A DNA stretch of 64,000 bases from DASQFQ01 sp963722815 (lineage in GTDB: Bacteria > Actinomycetota > Thermoleophilia > Solirubrobacterales > Solirubrobacteraceae): positions 1,143,798 through 1,207,797 of the forward strand of contig CAVROM010000003.1 of assembly GCA_963722815.1 (NCBI GenBank), given 5' to 3'. The translations under genes were made by a program, and so were the position numbers. Below, piece after piece: positions 10,929 through 19,748 of the stretch. Below the pieces are notes generated by a model. The model was given only the letters and a program-made list of their open reading frames with translations. It was not told the DNA's origin and did no database searches. Positions within the stretch are counted from its first letter, which is position 1, and every line of letters begins with the position of its first letter.

Positions 10929-11603
10929 CGGGTTGCGCAGCTCGCGCTCGGGGACGATGCCGAGCGTGAGCACGCGCTCCACCAGCGCCGCGCGCTTGCG
11001 GTTCTGCGGCAGGTCGCCGAGGGCGAACTTGTCGAACAGTGCCCGCAGGTGGCTCTTGACCGTGTCGACGGACAGGAACAGCTCGTCGGCGATCTGCTGG
11101 TTCGTCGCCGGCGAGGCGAACGCGTCGCCATCGGCGTACGGCCGGCAGAGCGCGACGAGCACGCGCCTGTGCGCGTCGGTGATACGCGCGACCTCCGGCA
11201 CCTCCAACGCGGCCGCGGTCGGCCGCGGGCCGCTACACGCGGGGTCGCGAAACTCCACACGGGTGCGCCCGATGCGCAGCTCGTCACCGTCGCGAAGCCT
11301 TTGACGCCCAGCAACTCGCACCGGGCCGACGAAGGTGCCGTTCTGCGACAGGCCGTCGTCGATGACGGTCCACTCGCCTGCCACGTGCTCGAGCACGGCG
11401 TGGAGGCGCGAGACCTCCACGTCCCAGATCAGGGCGACGTCGGCCTCGACGCGGCGGCCCACCGTCACCCGTTCGCTGTCCGGAGCGAGCTCGAGCAGGT
11501 GCTGCGCGCCGCCCTCGTCGCGGTAGGACAGGAACGGATGACCACGGCGCTCCAACGCGAGACGCTCGGCCAGCTCCGCGGGAGTGCTGCCATGGCGCAC
11601 CAT
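10914..11603 (-). CDS. FHA domain protein with C-terminal LuxR-like HTH
   Basis: Residues ~30-120 form a forkhead-associated domain: VTVGRRVEADVALIWDVEVS, then SRLHAVLEH, DDGLSQNGTFVGPVRV and LRDGDELRIG. FHA domains bind phosphothreonine, usually made by a Ser/Thr kinase. Residues ~145-225 carry a helix-turn-helix (NQQIADELFLSVDTVKSHLR) like that of LuxR/NarL regulators, so the protein may couple kinase signalling to transcription. A close paralogue sits at 16748-17430 beside such a kinase. Both share the N-terminal pattern LAxRLAxExRGxPFLxYRD. The next gene upstream on this strand ends 51 bp before this start. Confidence 0.82.
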   Translation of the reverse strand: MVRHGSTPAELAERLALERRGHPFLSYRDEGGAQHLLELAPDSERVTVGRRVEADVALIWDVEVSRLHAVLEHVAGEWTVIDDGLSQNGTFVGPVRVAGRQRLRDGDELRIGRTRVEFRDPACSGPRPTAAALEVPEVARITDAHRRVLVALCRPYADGDAFASPATNQQIADELFLSVDTVKSHLRALFDKFALGDLPQNRKRAALVERVLTLGIVPERELRNPVAPR

Positions 11604-11654
11604 GTCGACGCGATCGTGACCGCTACGCCTGAGCGCGCGGCCCGCCTGCGGTTC

Positions 11655-13088
11655 TCATCGCCTCAGCCGGACCTTGCTCGCTGTCGTGATCCGTCGGCCG
11701 CCCTTCGGTTTGAAGCTGATGCTGAGCGTGGCCTTCAGTCGCCGGGCTTTCCGCAACCGCTTCCGGCCCGCCGCGGTGAGCTTGACCTTGAGCGTCGCCT
11801 TGCCCGCGACCTGGTACACCCGCTGCCCGCTCGCCAGAGTGGCCTTGCCGCGCGCCGCAGCGAGCTTGGCGGTCAGGGTGCCGGGGACGGGAGCCGTGAA
11901 CCCGAGTGTGAACTGCCTCTTGCGCAGCAGCTTGCCGATCTTCAGGCGCGCGAGCGAACGTGCCGCATGCGTCGTCGCGTCACGCAGCGCGGTGCGGACG
12001 GCGGAGGCGTCGAGCGTCGGCCCGGGGGGCGTGCAGCACGGCGGAGGCGGGGGCGGCGGCGGTCCGGGGCAAGCGGCCGGGTTGCCGGGATTCCCGCACG
12101 CCGGTCGCATTCCGGGGTTGATCGCCGCGGGGCTCAAGTCCGGATCACTGCCGCCCGGGACGATCAGGTCGACTGCCCCTTGCCCGGAGCAGGTGTCGAG
12201 GTCGCCAGGCACCCCGCCCAGGTAGATCCCGTTGTCCACGCCGACTCCCCCGTCGACGGCGAACGCCACCAAGCGTCCGTCGCTCGACCAAGTGGGGCTG
12301 CGGAAGTGACCGCTGCTGCCCGAGTCGAACGCGTACCCGCTGCACGCGGCGTTCGGCAGGCTGGGCTGCGCCGGCGGCGGGCCGTGCATCACGAGGAAGG
12401 CGATCGTCTCCTCGTTGTTGCCACGGACAATCGCAAGCCGGTCGCCGGCTGGGGCGACCTCGGCGTCGAGCAGGTTCTGGAAGTCGCTTGAGGTGAAGAG
12501 GCTGTCGGTGAACCACTCCGCCGCCTCGGGCATCCCGAGCGTGTAGTACCACTGAGTCGGGCTGCCGCTCCCGAGCGTGATCGTGTCGTTGTCGAGCCAG
12601 GACGGCCAACCGCCCGTGTTCGGCGTACCGACTGCGTCTGCATTGGTGAACCGGTCCGAGTAGCTCAGCAGCGCCTCGTTTGCAGCATCCACGCAGAAGG
12701 CGCACGTCGGGTCGTTGACTGACGTGACGAACCAGTAGGCCACCAGCGCGCCGTTGGGCGAGACCTTCGCGTCTATCGCACCGGTGCCCGGCGCCGGTGT
12801 GTTGATGGGCGCGTTCAAGAGCCTCCCGCTCTGTGTCATGCGGTAGACCTGGCGGCGCTCACCCGGCGTCTGCCGAATCGCGACGACCTTGCCGTCATTG
12901 CTCTGTGAAGGCGACTCGTAGGGCGCCCCGGACGTGCCGTCGAACGTCACCTGGTATTGGCCCGTGCCGTCTGGGTGCGCGAGCCAGACGTTGTTGTCCT
13001 TGATGAACGCCAAGCTGTCGGCCTTGGCCGGTCCCGCAGCCATCCCCGCGACCGCGAGACAGCCGACGACTGCTATGAGCGCGCGCAT
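11655..13088 (-). CDS. Secreted PD40-like protein with Pro-rich linker and basic C-terminal domain
   Basis: A signal peptide (VVGCLAVAGMAAGPAKA) precedes ~300 residues with PD40-like repeats (SLAFIKDNNVWLAHPDGTG, SPTWSSDGRLVAFAVDGG). A CCTPP/polyproline linker near residue 345 follows, then an Ala/Lys/Arg-rich beta domain with the GKATLKVKLTAAGRKRLRKA pattern. That last domain is common at the C-terminus of exported proteins in Solirubrobacterales; its role is unknown. The start is supported by GAGGAGG upstream. It lies just inside direct repeat copy B and 51 bp upstream of the FHA-HTH gene on the same strand. Confidence 0.75.
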   Translation of the reverse strand: MRALIAVVGCLAVAGMAAGPAKADSLAFIKDNNVWLAHPDGTGQYQVTFDGTSGAPYESPSQSNDGKVVAIRQTPGERRQVYRMTQSGRLLNAPINTPAPGTGAIDAKVSPNGALVAYWFVTSVNDPTCAFCVDAANEALLSYSDRFTNADAVGTPNTGGWPSWLDNDTITLGSGSPTQWYYTLGMPEAAEWFTDSLFTSSDFQNLLDAEVAPAGDRLAIVRGNNEETIAFLVMHGPPPAQPSLPNAACSGYAFDSGSSGHFRSPTWSSDGRLVAFAVDGGVGVDNGIYLGGVPGDLDTCSGQGAVDLIVPGGSDPDLSPAAINPGMRPACGNPGNPAACPGPPPPPPPPCCTPPGPTLDASAVRTALRDATTHAARSLARLKIGKLLRKRQFTLGFTAPVPGTLTAKLAAARGKATLASGQRVYQVAGKATLKVKLTAAGRKRLRKARRLKATLSISFKPKGGRRITTASKVRLRR

Positions 13089-13296
13089 TGCAGACGCCTC
13101 CTCGTCGAGTGAGAGTCATGGCTTGCTGTAGGCGCGGTGGGCGCGAAGAGTCTCTCCGATCTTGGCGGTAGAGATCAAGCACGGCGGAAGGCCGAAGCTG
13201 ACGCTCAGGCGTGGCAGGCGGCCGTGCGGGTGATGTGCCGGCCCGTCGCCGGAGTCGACGAGGTCAAGGCCGCGAGTCACTCGGCTTGATCGGCAC

Positions 13297-13470
13297 GATG
13301 TTGCCGCGGGCGTTGCCACCGCCCTGAACCACCGCCTGGCGCGCTGCCCGGCCGGAGCCGGAACAGCGCGCCGTGCAGGTGGTTCGCCATGCGCCGAAGA
13401 GGACTCGAACCTCCACCCGGTTATCCCGGACCAGGCCCTCAACCTTGTCGCCCGGGTGTCAGATACGTCC
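13297..13470. repeat. 174-bp direct repeat, copy B (att-like, carries a tRNA-Leu 3' half)
   Basis: This is the partner of 4125-4298: same length, same orientation and four mismatches. The two starts are 9172 bp apart. In this copy the tRNA acceptor strand is TCGGCGC, which would pair with the GCGCCGA that typically begins actinobacterial tRNA-Leu, so this copy is closer to a native tRNA end. Confidence 0.75.
13390..13446 (-). other. tRNA-Leu(GAG) 3'-half fragment, copy B
   Basis: Same structure as copy A: anticodon arm with GAG, variable region, T arm with TTCGAGT and a 3' acceptor strand, but no D arm or 5' acceptor strand. It cannot be a functional tRNA as it stands. Confidence 0.7.
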
Positions 13471-13534
13471 AGATCGTGCGCCGGCGTCCAGAACGAGCGG
13501 AAATCTGGACGTAATGGACGTAATGGACGATCTG

Positions 13535-13558
13535 GATGTTGCCACGGATGTTGCCACG
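13535..13558. repeat. Paired 12-bp direct repeat GATGTTGCCACG/GATGTTGCCACG
   Basis: A perfect tandem pair lies 64 bp past repeat copy B, the same offset as in copy A, and is preceded by GGACGTAAT repeated twice. The rest of 13471-13769 shows no gene I can support. Confidence 0.55.
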
Positions 13559-13769
13559 CGACTGCAAGCGCACACACGTTCTGCGCTGTCGCGTGTCGAG
13601 GCGTCAGCGGCACTTCTTGCCGCGAGATGCGGGCTGCGTGGGCGGCGGGGTTTGGCCTCTGCAGCGCCGTGTGAGCTGTCACGCGATAGGACTCTCGGTG
13701 CCCACCGCAGTCCCAGTCCAAGCGGCGCGCGTAGATTCAACGCCTCGCGAAGCCGATGGGTGAGCAGCG

Positions 13770-16758
13770 CTATGCGAGAGCGGCGATCGATGCGATGCCC
13801 ATAGCGAGGCTGGACGCGGCGGCCCATGCTTCGCACTGTTCGCATCCGGCGGCCCCGAGCGCTTCGCGCGCTGTCGTGAGCGCTGCATTGCGCGTTGCCA
13901 GGAAGTCCGCAGCAACCGTGAAGGAGTGCTCGTGGCGCAGCCGGTCGGCGAGCGCCGCGGCCATCATGGCCTCCTCGGATCGGTCGAGCGCCGCTAGCGC
14001 CATCGCGGCACCGTCGAGCTGGAACGCTTCGTTTGGCGGGGAGACGACGTTCTGCATGTCTCGCAGCCATCCGCAGTAGCCGGCCAGCGCTTTCCTTGCA
14101 TCGCCGGCGGCAAGTCGGGCATCTGCGAGATAGGAAGCTCCCATCACTGCCACCCACCCTCCCGGGCGGGCGCTCGCGACCAGCGCTTCGAGCACTTGGA
14201 GCGCGCCTGTCGAGTCGCCGGTGACCTCGAGAGCGTCCCCGACCGCGAGCGCGGCGAGCTCCTGGTAGGTCTGGTCACCCAGCTCACGGGCGAGCCGCTC
14301 CGCCTCGCGCGCGTGCTCGAGCGCGAGCTCGCCCTCTCCGCGCAAGCCATGGCCGAGGGACCGGCCGTAGAGCCCGACGACGAGCTCTCCCGTGTTCGCG
14401 AGCTGACGGGTGGCCTCGACCTCGGCGCGGCTGGTGTCAGGCGCTGCGTTTGCGTCCTCGGGGCTGAACGTACCCCAGTAGTTCCGCCACATGAACAAGC
14501 GCGCGCGCAGCGTCGGGTCTGTCGTGACCGCGATTGCAGCGTCCAGCTCGGGCACCGCCTCGGCGATCTGGCCCGAGAAGCGGAACCACCATGCCGCGGC
14601 CCCCACGAGCCGCGCGTGCCATTCGGGCTCGGCGTCGCGTGTCCAGCGGAGCGCCTCGCGGAGGTTTCCGGCTTCTTCAGCCACGAGCATCATCGCGCGC
14701 ACAAGGTCAGTCAGCCAGCGGAGTGAGAGCGTCTCGATCAGCTGAAGCACGGCTTCGGCGTGGCGAGCGTGCGCAGACCGCGTCGCTTCGGGCTCGCGTA
14801 TCAGCTCGAGCGCGAAGGTGCGCACGGGCGGTGGCATCCAGAGTCGGCCGGTCGGATCGCGGCGGACCAGGGAGCGGTCGCGCAGGACGGCCAAGTTCTC
14901 GATCACGTCGCCGTTGCCGACGGCCTCGGCGAGCGGGAGGCTAAAGCCCCCAACGAACATGGCGAGTCGACTGAGCAGGGTGATCTGATCCGGGGCGAGC
15001 TGGCTGATCGTCCAGTCCATCGTTGCCCGGAGTCCTCCGTGTCGGGCCGGACGGTCTGGGCCGCCGTGACCGAGTGCGTCGAGTCCCAGGTTCAGACGTT
15101 CGACCAGCTGCGCCGGGCTCAGGAGGGCCAGGCGCGAGGCCGCGAGCTCGAGGCCTAGTGGGAGGCCGTCGAGCTGGGTGCAGAGTGTCGTCAAGGCCTC
15201 GGCGTTATCGGGCGTGATCGCGATCTCGGGATCGGTGCGCCGTGCTCGCTGCAGTAGCAGCGCGAGCGCCGGCACCTCCGCGAGTGCCGCGAGGTCGGCT
15301 TCACTGCCGTCGGGAAGGGCGAGCGGGCGTAACGGGAAAACCCGTTCTGCCTCTACGTGGAGTGGGGCCTGGCTGGTGACGAGTACGCGAGTACCCGGGG
15401 CGGTGTTGACCAGCTCGACGAGGTCCTGTGCTGCTTCGGGCACGTGCTCGAAGTTGTCAAGGACGAGGAGTACTCGGCGACCGTCCAGGTGATCGGCGAG
15501 TCGACGCATGGGCGCGACCCCGGGCGCATCGAGGAGCTCGAGTGCCCGCGTGATCGCGACTGGCACCCCGGAGGCCTCGGGCACGTGCTCGAGTTCGGCG
15601 ATGAAGACCCCGTCCGGGAAGTCCTCAAGCAAGCGGTGCGCCGCGACGACCGCGAGCCGGGTCTTGCCGACTCCGCCCGGGCCGGTGACGGTGACGATTG
15701 GCTCCTCAGCATTGCGGCATAGCTCGATGAGCTCGTCGAGGTCGTGGCGGCGGCCGATCATCGCCCCTGGGGTTGCGCGCAGGTTCGTCCGAGCGGGCCG
15801 CGCGGAGAGGCTTCCGGCGGCGCCTGCGGGCGGTGCTGAGACCGACAGGCGCATCTCCGCCGGCGCACCGCCCAGGGCACCGATCAGCGACGCGCCGAAC
15901 GCGCCGGCTCGCTGCGGTCGCTCTTCGGGACGCTTGGCCAGCGCGCCGCGCAGGACAGCATCGAGCTCGCACGAGACCGCTGGAACCGTCGAGCGCGCGG
16001 AAGGGATCGCCTCGTGCAGATGCGCTGCGATCTTCGCCGCGGCGTTGTCGCGGACGAACGGCACGTCGCCGGTCAACACTTGATGGAGAACGCATCCCAA
16101 CGCGTAGATGTCGACACGGTGATCGGCACCCTCGCCACGGAACACCTCGGGCGCCATGTAATCCAGCGTCCCCACGACCTGGCCGGTCAACGTCAGCGGC
16201 TCGGCCATCAACTCCTTGGCGATCCCAAAGTCACTCAGGTACGCCTGAGTCGCACCGCCTTCGCCGGCGATGAGCACGTTGGCGGGCTTCACATCCCGAT
16301 GCACGATGCCGCGGTCATGCGCAGCGTCGAGCGCGAACGCGACTTGAGACGAGCCGGACGCCAAGAGCAGGATCCAGCCGGCGCCGCTGGGCCAGCATGC
16401 TCCCGAGGTCGGTTCCCGCGATCATCCGCATCGCGACGTAGAGGCGGCCCCCATCCTGACCAGCGCGATAGACCGGCACGACATTGGGATGCTCGATCAT
16501 TGCCATCCGCCGTGACTCCCGGCGAAATCGCTCGCGGAACGTCGCGTCGTGTGCGTACGGGGGCGCGATTACCTTTAGTGCGATGGGACGATCAAGTGCG
16601 GAGTCGCGTGCTCGATACACGACCCCCATGGCGCCGCGACCAAGCTCGGCCTCGAGCACGAATCCACCGACGGTCGTGCCGACTCGCAGCTCATCGAGGT
16701 CAGCCGCCACGGCCTCGGTGGCGGGTCCACCGCGCTGCGCACGGCGCTCAGAGGTCAC
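13770..16758 (-). CDS. Ser/Thr protein kinase fused to a STAND NTPase/TPR regulator (one frameshift)
   Basis: The N-terminal ~270 residues are a Hanks-type kinase: glycine loop LGRGAMGVVYRARD, VAIK-type lysine in IALKVIAPP, catalytic HRDVKPAN, DFG and an APE-type segment (YMAPEVF). No transmembrane segment follows. Instead comes a STAND/AAA ATPase (VTVTGPGGVGKTRLAVVAA, RVLLVLDNFEHV) and ~400 residues of TPR-like helices. No DNA-binding end is seen. I chose the GTG at 16758 with CAGGAGCG upstream; it overlaps the stop of the FHA-HTH gene. A one-base insertion near 16350 splits the kinase before HRD; downstream sequence is intact. Together with the FHA gene it looks like a phosphothreonine signalling pair. 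Confidence 0.8.
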
Positions 16759-17430
16759 GGTCGCGTACCGCTCCTGAGGAGAACGCAAGCGCGACAAGTC
16801 TCCGGCGTTTCTCGTGCTGAGGAAGGTCGTCGATACCGAACGCGCGGCAGAGCGCGCGCAGATGCGTCTTCACCGCGGCCACCGTTAGGAACAGCTCTGC
16901 CGCAATCTGCGGATTCGTGGCGGGCGTGACGTCCCTGACGCCATTCTTGAAAGGTCGGCAAAGCGCGATCAAAACCCGCGACTGGGCAGCGGTGATCGCG
17001 GCGGCCGCATCCTGATGCCCAGACATCCGCGTGGTCGGGGGGCGGCATGGCTGACGTCGCGGAAGGCGAAGGTGGTGGCTCCTACGCGGAACACATCCCC
17101 GTCGGCGAGTCGACGCCGACCAACAACTCGCTCGCCTCGAACGAACGTACCGTTGCTGGAGAGGCCGTCGTCGACCAGCAGCCAGTGCGGGCCCGTCGGC
17201 TCGATCTCGGCGTGGAGCCTGGACACCTCGGGGTCCCAGGAGAGGCAGATGTCACAGTCGGCACTCCGGCCGAACCTCAGATTCCTCGTCGCACCTGCCA
17301 GCTCGATGATCCTCTGGCTGCCGGTGTCGTCCCGGTAAAGCAGGAACGGCGTGCCGCGCCCCTCAGCCGCCAACCGCGCACGCAGCTCCCCTGGAGTGGC
17401 CTGGTGTGGGCCGACGGGTGACTCGGTCAT
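16748..17430 (-). CDS. FHA domain protein with LuxR-like HTH, paralogue of 10914-11603 (one frameshift)
   Basis: The FHA domain shows RFGRSADCDICLSWDPEVS, SRLHAE, DDGLSSNGTFVRGERVVG and LADGDVFRVG. A one-base deletion near 17030 separates it from the HTH part (NPQIAAELFLTVAAVKTHLR). The two proteins align along their full length with 10914-11603. It overlaps the start of the kinase gene, implying co-transcription: the kinase could phosphorylate a partner that this FHA domain binds. The frameshift is probably a sequence error, since both halves remain well conserved. Confidence 0.78.
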
Positions 17431-17622
17431 CCAGAGCGAACCTACTCCAGCGGCGGGTGTATGGGCCGACTAATTGCCCGTTCGGAGGACAGCCGCGGGA
17501 TCAGCGGCGTGCAGGGGTTGGTCGCGTGTGACCCATGGATGTCTATCGGCCACGCTCACATGAAGCGAGGGTGGTGAACGTCAATCGAGGCCGGGCCACC
17601 CGGCTCGGAGAGGGAGGAGCTT

Positions 17623-18273
17623 ATGCTCACCAAGACGCGCACATCCATGCTCATCGCGGCGGTGCCGGTCGTCGCCGCGCTTGTCCTGCCGGTCGCCTCG
17701 GCAGGCGCCCATCCGGGCGCACCGTCACACGCTCCCGCCGTCAAGAAGTTCGACCGCCACACAGCCAAGAGCACCGGAACGCGCAGTTTCGCGAGGTTGC
17801 ACCGCTCCATGCGCCTTGCGAGATCGCACCGCGGCGGTCGGGCGCGCCTCGCCAGCGTTGGGCCGCAGTTCCGGAGCCCGGGCGGCCACATCTACGCGCC
17901 GAGCACGCTGGTGTGCAACGCCACCCAGATCGGCGGCAGGGATTTCTACGCCGAGACGCGGTACGGCGCCGAGTGGGTGTCCGTCACGAACACCCTGCTT
18001 CGCTGGAACGGCTCGACCTGGAACGTGCGCCAAACCCACAGTCAGGTCGGCGCGCAGAGCGTCTACGCAGTGACCGACTACACGCAGTGGCTCAATGCGA
18101 CGAACGGGGCGAACGTCGGACCCGGCATGGCCGCCTCTCCGGTGTTCACCTACGACGCGTCCGGGTATCACGCGATCGTCCAGGACATCGCGTGGTTCAG
18201 GGGCGGAACGAAGGTGGACTCCGTGACCGTCACTCTGCGCGACGGCCTGAACGGCTATTACTGCTACCACTAG
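17623..18273 (+). CDS. Secreted hypothetical protein
   Basis: The 216-residue product has a signal peptide (LIAAVPVVAALVLPVASAGA), a basic His/Arg-rich stretch, then a compact domain with several Trp and Tyr residues and two cysteines (near LVCNATQ and the C-terminal YYCYH) that could form a disulfide. GGGAGGAG precedes the ATG. I do not recognise a family. It stands alone between the FHA/kinase operon and the gene-poor stretch. Confidence 0.65.
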   Translation: MLTKTRTSMLIAAVPVVAALVLPVASAGAHPGAPSHAPAVKKFDRHTAKSTGTRSFARLHRSMRLARSHRGGRARLASVGPQFRSPGGHIYAPSTLVCNATQIGGRDFYAETRYGAEWVSVTNTLLRWNGSTWNVRQTHSQVGAQSVYAVTDYTQWLNATNGANVGPGMAASPVFTYDASGYHAIVQDIAWFRGGTKVDSVTVTLRDGLNGYYCYH

Positions 18274-18596
18274 GCGCTGTCTCGGAGTCCTTTGCCGACG
18301 CGGCGCTCGTGTTCCCTGCGAGCGCCGCGCTTCGGCGGTCAAGCGGAATCGCATGATGCGTCGAGCAGTATCTCGTCAGCATCGCCGACCCACTATCCGC
18401 CGCTACGAGTGATCGTGCTACGTCGACAGGCAGGTGACGGCGTCAGGTCGCTAGATGCGTGGCACCGCCTCCAGCCGCCGACTCCGCCCGACGCCAGCCC
18501 TACGGGATCGCTCGTGACGAGTCACGTCGCCTCCGCGATCTCTCACGCCCGGCGGTTCGCGACACCAGCCAAGTTGGCCCTCGCCGACGGGGTCCG

Positions 18597-18698
18597 GTGT
18601 CAGATCCGTCCAATGCGTCCATCGCGTCCGATGCGACCGTGTTTCCGGAAGCAATGGACGGAATGGACGATCTAGATGTTGCCACGGATGCTGCCACG
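18597..18698. repeat. Third att-like block related to the 174-bp repeats
   Basis: It shares GTGTCAGATNCGTCC and, ~75 bp on, TGGACGATCT-GATGTTGCCACGGATG-TGCCACG with the segments following copies A and B, but not their tRNA-Leu part. The paired 12-mer occupies 18675-18698. A different tRNA 3' end follows directly, in the opposite orientation. Confidence 0.55.
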
Positions 18699-18715
18699 CA
18701 CGCGGCGTGGACATT

Positions 18716-18750
18716 CGGCGCCGGGTCCGGTTCAAATCCGGGCGCCCCGA
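18716..18750 (+). other. tRNA 3'-end fragment (T arm and acceptor strand)
   Basis: TCCGG-TTCAAAT-CCGGG forms a T arm, followed by CGCCCCG and a discriminator A. No pairing 5' acceptor strand, D arm or anticodon arm is present upstream, so the tRNA identity cannot be told. A terminator-like hairpin follows 10 bp later, as after a real tRNA gene. Confidence 0.6.
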
Positions 18751-18760
18751 TTGCAAGGGA

Positions 18761-18790
18761 CCCGCGCTCCGGCGCGGGTTTCGTCGTTTC
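18761..18790 (+). terminator. Terminator-like hairpin after the tRNA 3' end
   Basis: CCCGCGC-TCCG-GCGCGGG is a 7-bp GC stem with a 4-base loop, followed by TTTCGTCGTTT. It probably came with the native tRNA gene end. Confidence 0.6.
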
Positions 18791-18801
18791 GGAGCTGCTT
18801 C

Positions 18802-18823
18802 GAGGTAGCAATGAGGTAGCAAT
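18802..18823. repeat. Paired 11-bp direct repeat GAGGTAGCAAT x2
   Basis: A perfect tandem duplication directly after the tRNA end and terminator. It has the same layout as the GATGTTGCCAC pairs but a different sequence, which would fit a different integrase. Confidence 0.5.
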
Positions 18824-19021
18824 TCCCCGCCCCGTCGCGCCTCTCTGGCAGCCAGATCCGTCCGGCAGGGGGACCGGCGGGGCGTAGGTTGACCTGCGTT
18901 CACCTCAGTCACATGCCGTCGCTCGCCTGCGGAATCGAGTCCCAGATCTTTCGACGGTGCGGTTTCGAGCCCAGTGTCGCCCATGGATAATGCCCTGCTA
19001 CGGCGGGTTTTCGCAATTGTC

Positions 19022-19042
19022 AGGGTCCCAATAGGGTCCCGT
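19022..19042. repeat. Paired 11-bp direct repeat AGGGTCCCAAT/AGGGTCCCGTT
   Basis: Two units with the eight-base core AGGGTCCC spaced 11 bp apart. This is the third type of paired short repeat in the gene-poor stretch; no clear tRNA end is recognised beside it. Confidence 0.4.
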
Positions 19043-19364
19043 TTGCCTCGATCGGCGATGCGACAATGCGCTGCTAGCGCGCGCGGGTCAACGGAGGTCC
19101 CAGACTGCGTCGAGGTGTGGGGGATCGTTCGCGTCAGACGCGCAGCACGTGGACGATCGGTGGGCGCCGACCCTCGCTCTTATGGCGGAGACGCCTTGAG
19201 GCGGGAAGTTGACAGGGCCATCCGTGACCCCGCCAACGATCCAGCCTGGAGGAAGCCGTCCGTGGCACTCGCGCAGCATCGTTGCCTTGCGAACTATGGA
19301 GAGAGCCTTGGACTACCCGGAGCGTTGGGCAGACAAGGGCAGTCCGCGCGCCTCGACGTACCGC

Positions 19365-19496
19365 ATGGATGACGACTTTTCAGGGCAGCCTGGGGCGATG
19401 TTCGTCTTCTTCTCCAACCGGCTCGGCTGCTTCGGCTCGCTGCTGGTCTCAGCAGCGCTCACCCTCGTGCTGCTGCTGATTCTGAACGTGATCTAG
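19365..19496 (+). CDS. Small single-span membrane protein
   Basis: The ATG at 19365 gives a 43-residue product with a short polar N-terminus (MDDDFSGQPGAM), then FVFFSNRLGCFGSLLVSAAL and a continuous hydrophobic helix to the C-terminus. The FFSNRLGC-GSLLVS pattern is one I associate with short conserved membrane proteins of actinobacteria; the role is unknown. An upstream in-frame ATG would add 52 residues without such character. Confidence 0.6.
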   Translation: MDDDFSGQPGAMFVFFSNRLGCFGSLLVSAALTLVLLLILNVI

Positions 19497-19507
19497 TCGG
19501 CCGCGGC

Positions 19508-19625
19508 TTACCGGGACTCCCCGCGCGCGCGCTGCCAGGCGTCCACGTCGGAGAGGCGGAACATCGGCCAGGGGGTGGGGTGCTCTTGCGGTGCGGCAGG
19601 CCCGCGCGCAGGCGCTGTGCTCGGC
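19508..19625 (-). pseudogene. Remnant of an excisionase/HTH_17-type DNA-binding protein
   Basis: The C-terminal end reads MFRLSDVDAWQRARGESR and then stops. This matches the usual end of small winged-helix excisionase-like proteins (R-FRLSDVDAWL-). A piece of the upstream helix, LRAGLPHRKS, is in another frame, and the N-terminal HTH is missing. Beside a tRNA 3' end, it suggests a decayed integrative element. Confidence 0.4.
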
Positions 19626-19647
19626 AAACTTCTCTTCGCCGAGACGA

Positions 19648-19675
19648 CGAAAGCCCGGCGATTGCAGGGCTTTCG
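19648..19675 (-). terminator. Hairpin downstream of a tRNA 3' fragment
   Basis: CGAAAGCCC and GGGCTTTCG form a 9-bp stem with a 10-base loop, directly 3' (minus strand) of the tRNA fragment at 19680. The trailing T content is low. Confidence 0.55.
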
Positions 19676-19679
19676 GCAG

Positions 19680-19748
19680 TGCCGGAGGAGGGACTCGAAC
19701 CCCCGACACGCGGATTATGATCCCGCGGCACTTCAGCTCTGCAGCTGG
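19680..19748 (-). other. tRNA 3' fragment with CAT anticodon
   Basis: On the minus strand: an anticodon arm GCGGG-ATCATAA-TCCGC with anticodon CAT, T arm GGGGG-TTCGAGT-CCCTC, acceptor strand CTCCGGC and discriminator A. Upstream, AGCTGCAGAGC loosely resembles part of a D arm. The 5' acceptor strand (GCCGGAG expected) is missing, so this is not a complete tRNA-Met or tRNA-Ile2. It may be an attachment-site remnant. Confidence 0.55.

Larger units (their letters stand above)
18274..19364. other. Gene-poor stretch with integration-site debris
   Basis: About 1.1 kb without a convincing gene. It holds an att-like block (18597-18698), a tRNA 3' end (18716-18750), a terminator-like hairpin and two different paired direct repeats (18802 and 19022). 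Reading frames here lack start signals and family resemblance. Confidence 0.6.

Noticed and set aside
10440..12491. 683-codon plus-strand frame across the FHA-HTH and PD40-like genes
   Set aside because: It has no family resemblance and runs antisense to two well-supported genes.
4125..13558. CRISPR array
   Set aside because: There are only two distant copies of the long repeat and isolated short pairs; no regular repeat-spacer series and no cas genes.
13116..13721. Minus-strand frame through repeat copy B with a WQHPWQHPDRP motif
   Set aside because: The motif arises from the paired 12-mer read as protein and recurs at each repeat site; the frame has no independent support.
18974..19372. 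Open frame in the gene-poor stretch
   Set aside because: It has no ribosome binding site or domain resemblance and crosses paired direct repeats.
4218..19748. Complete tRNA genes at 4218, 13390, 18716 and 19680
   Set aside because: None has a pairing 5' acceptor strand and none has a full D arm, so they are recorded as fragments.
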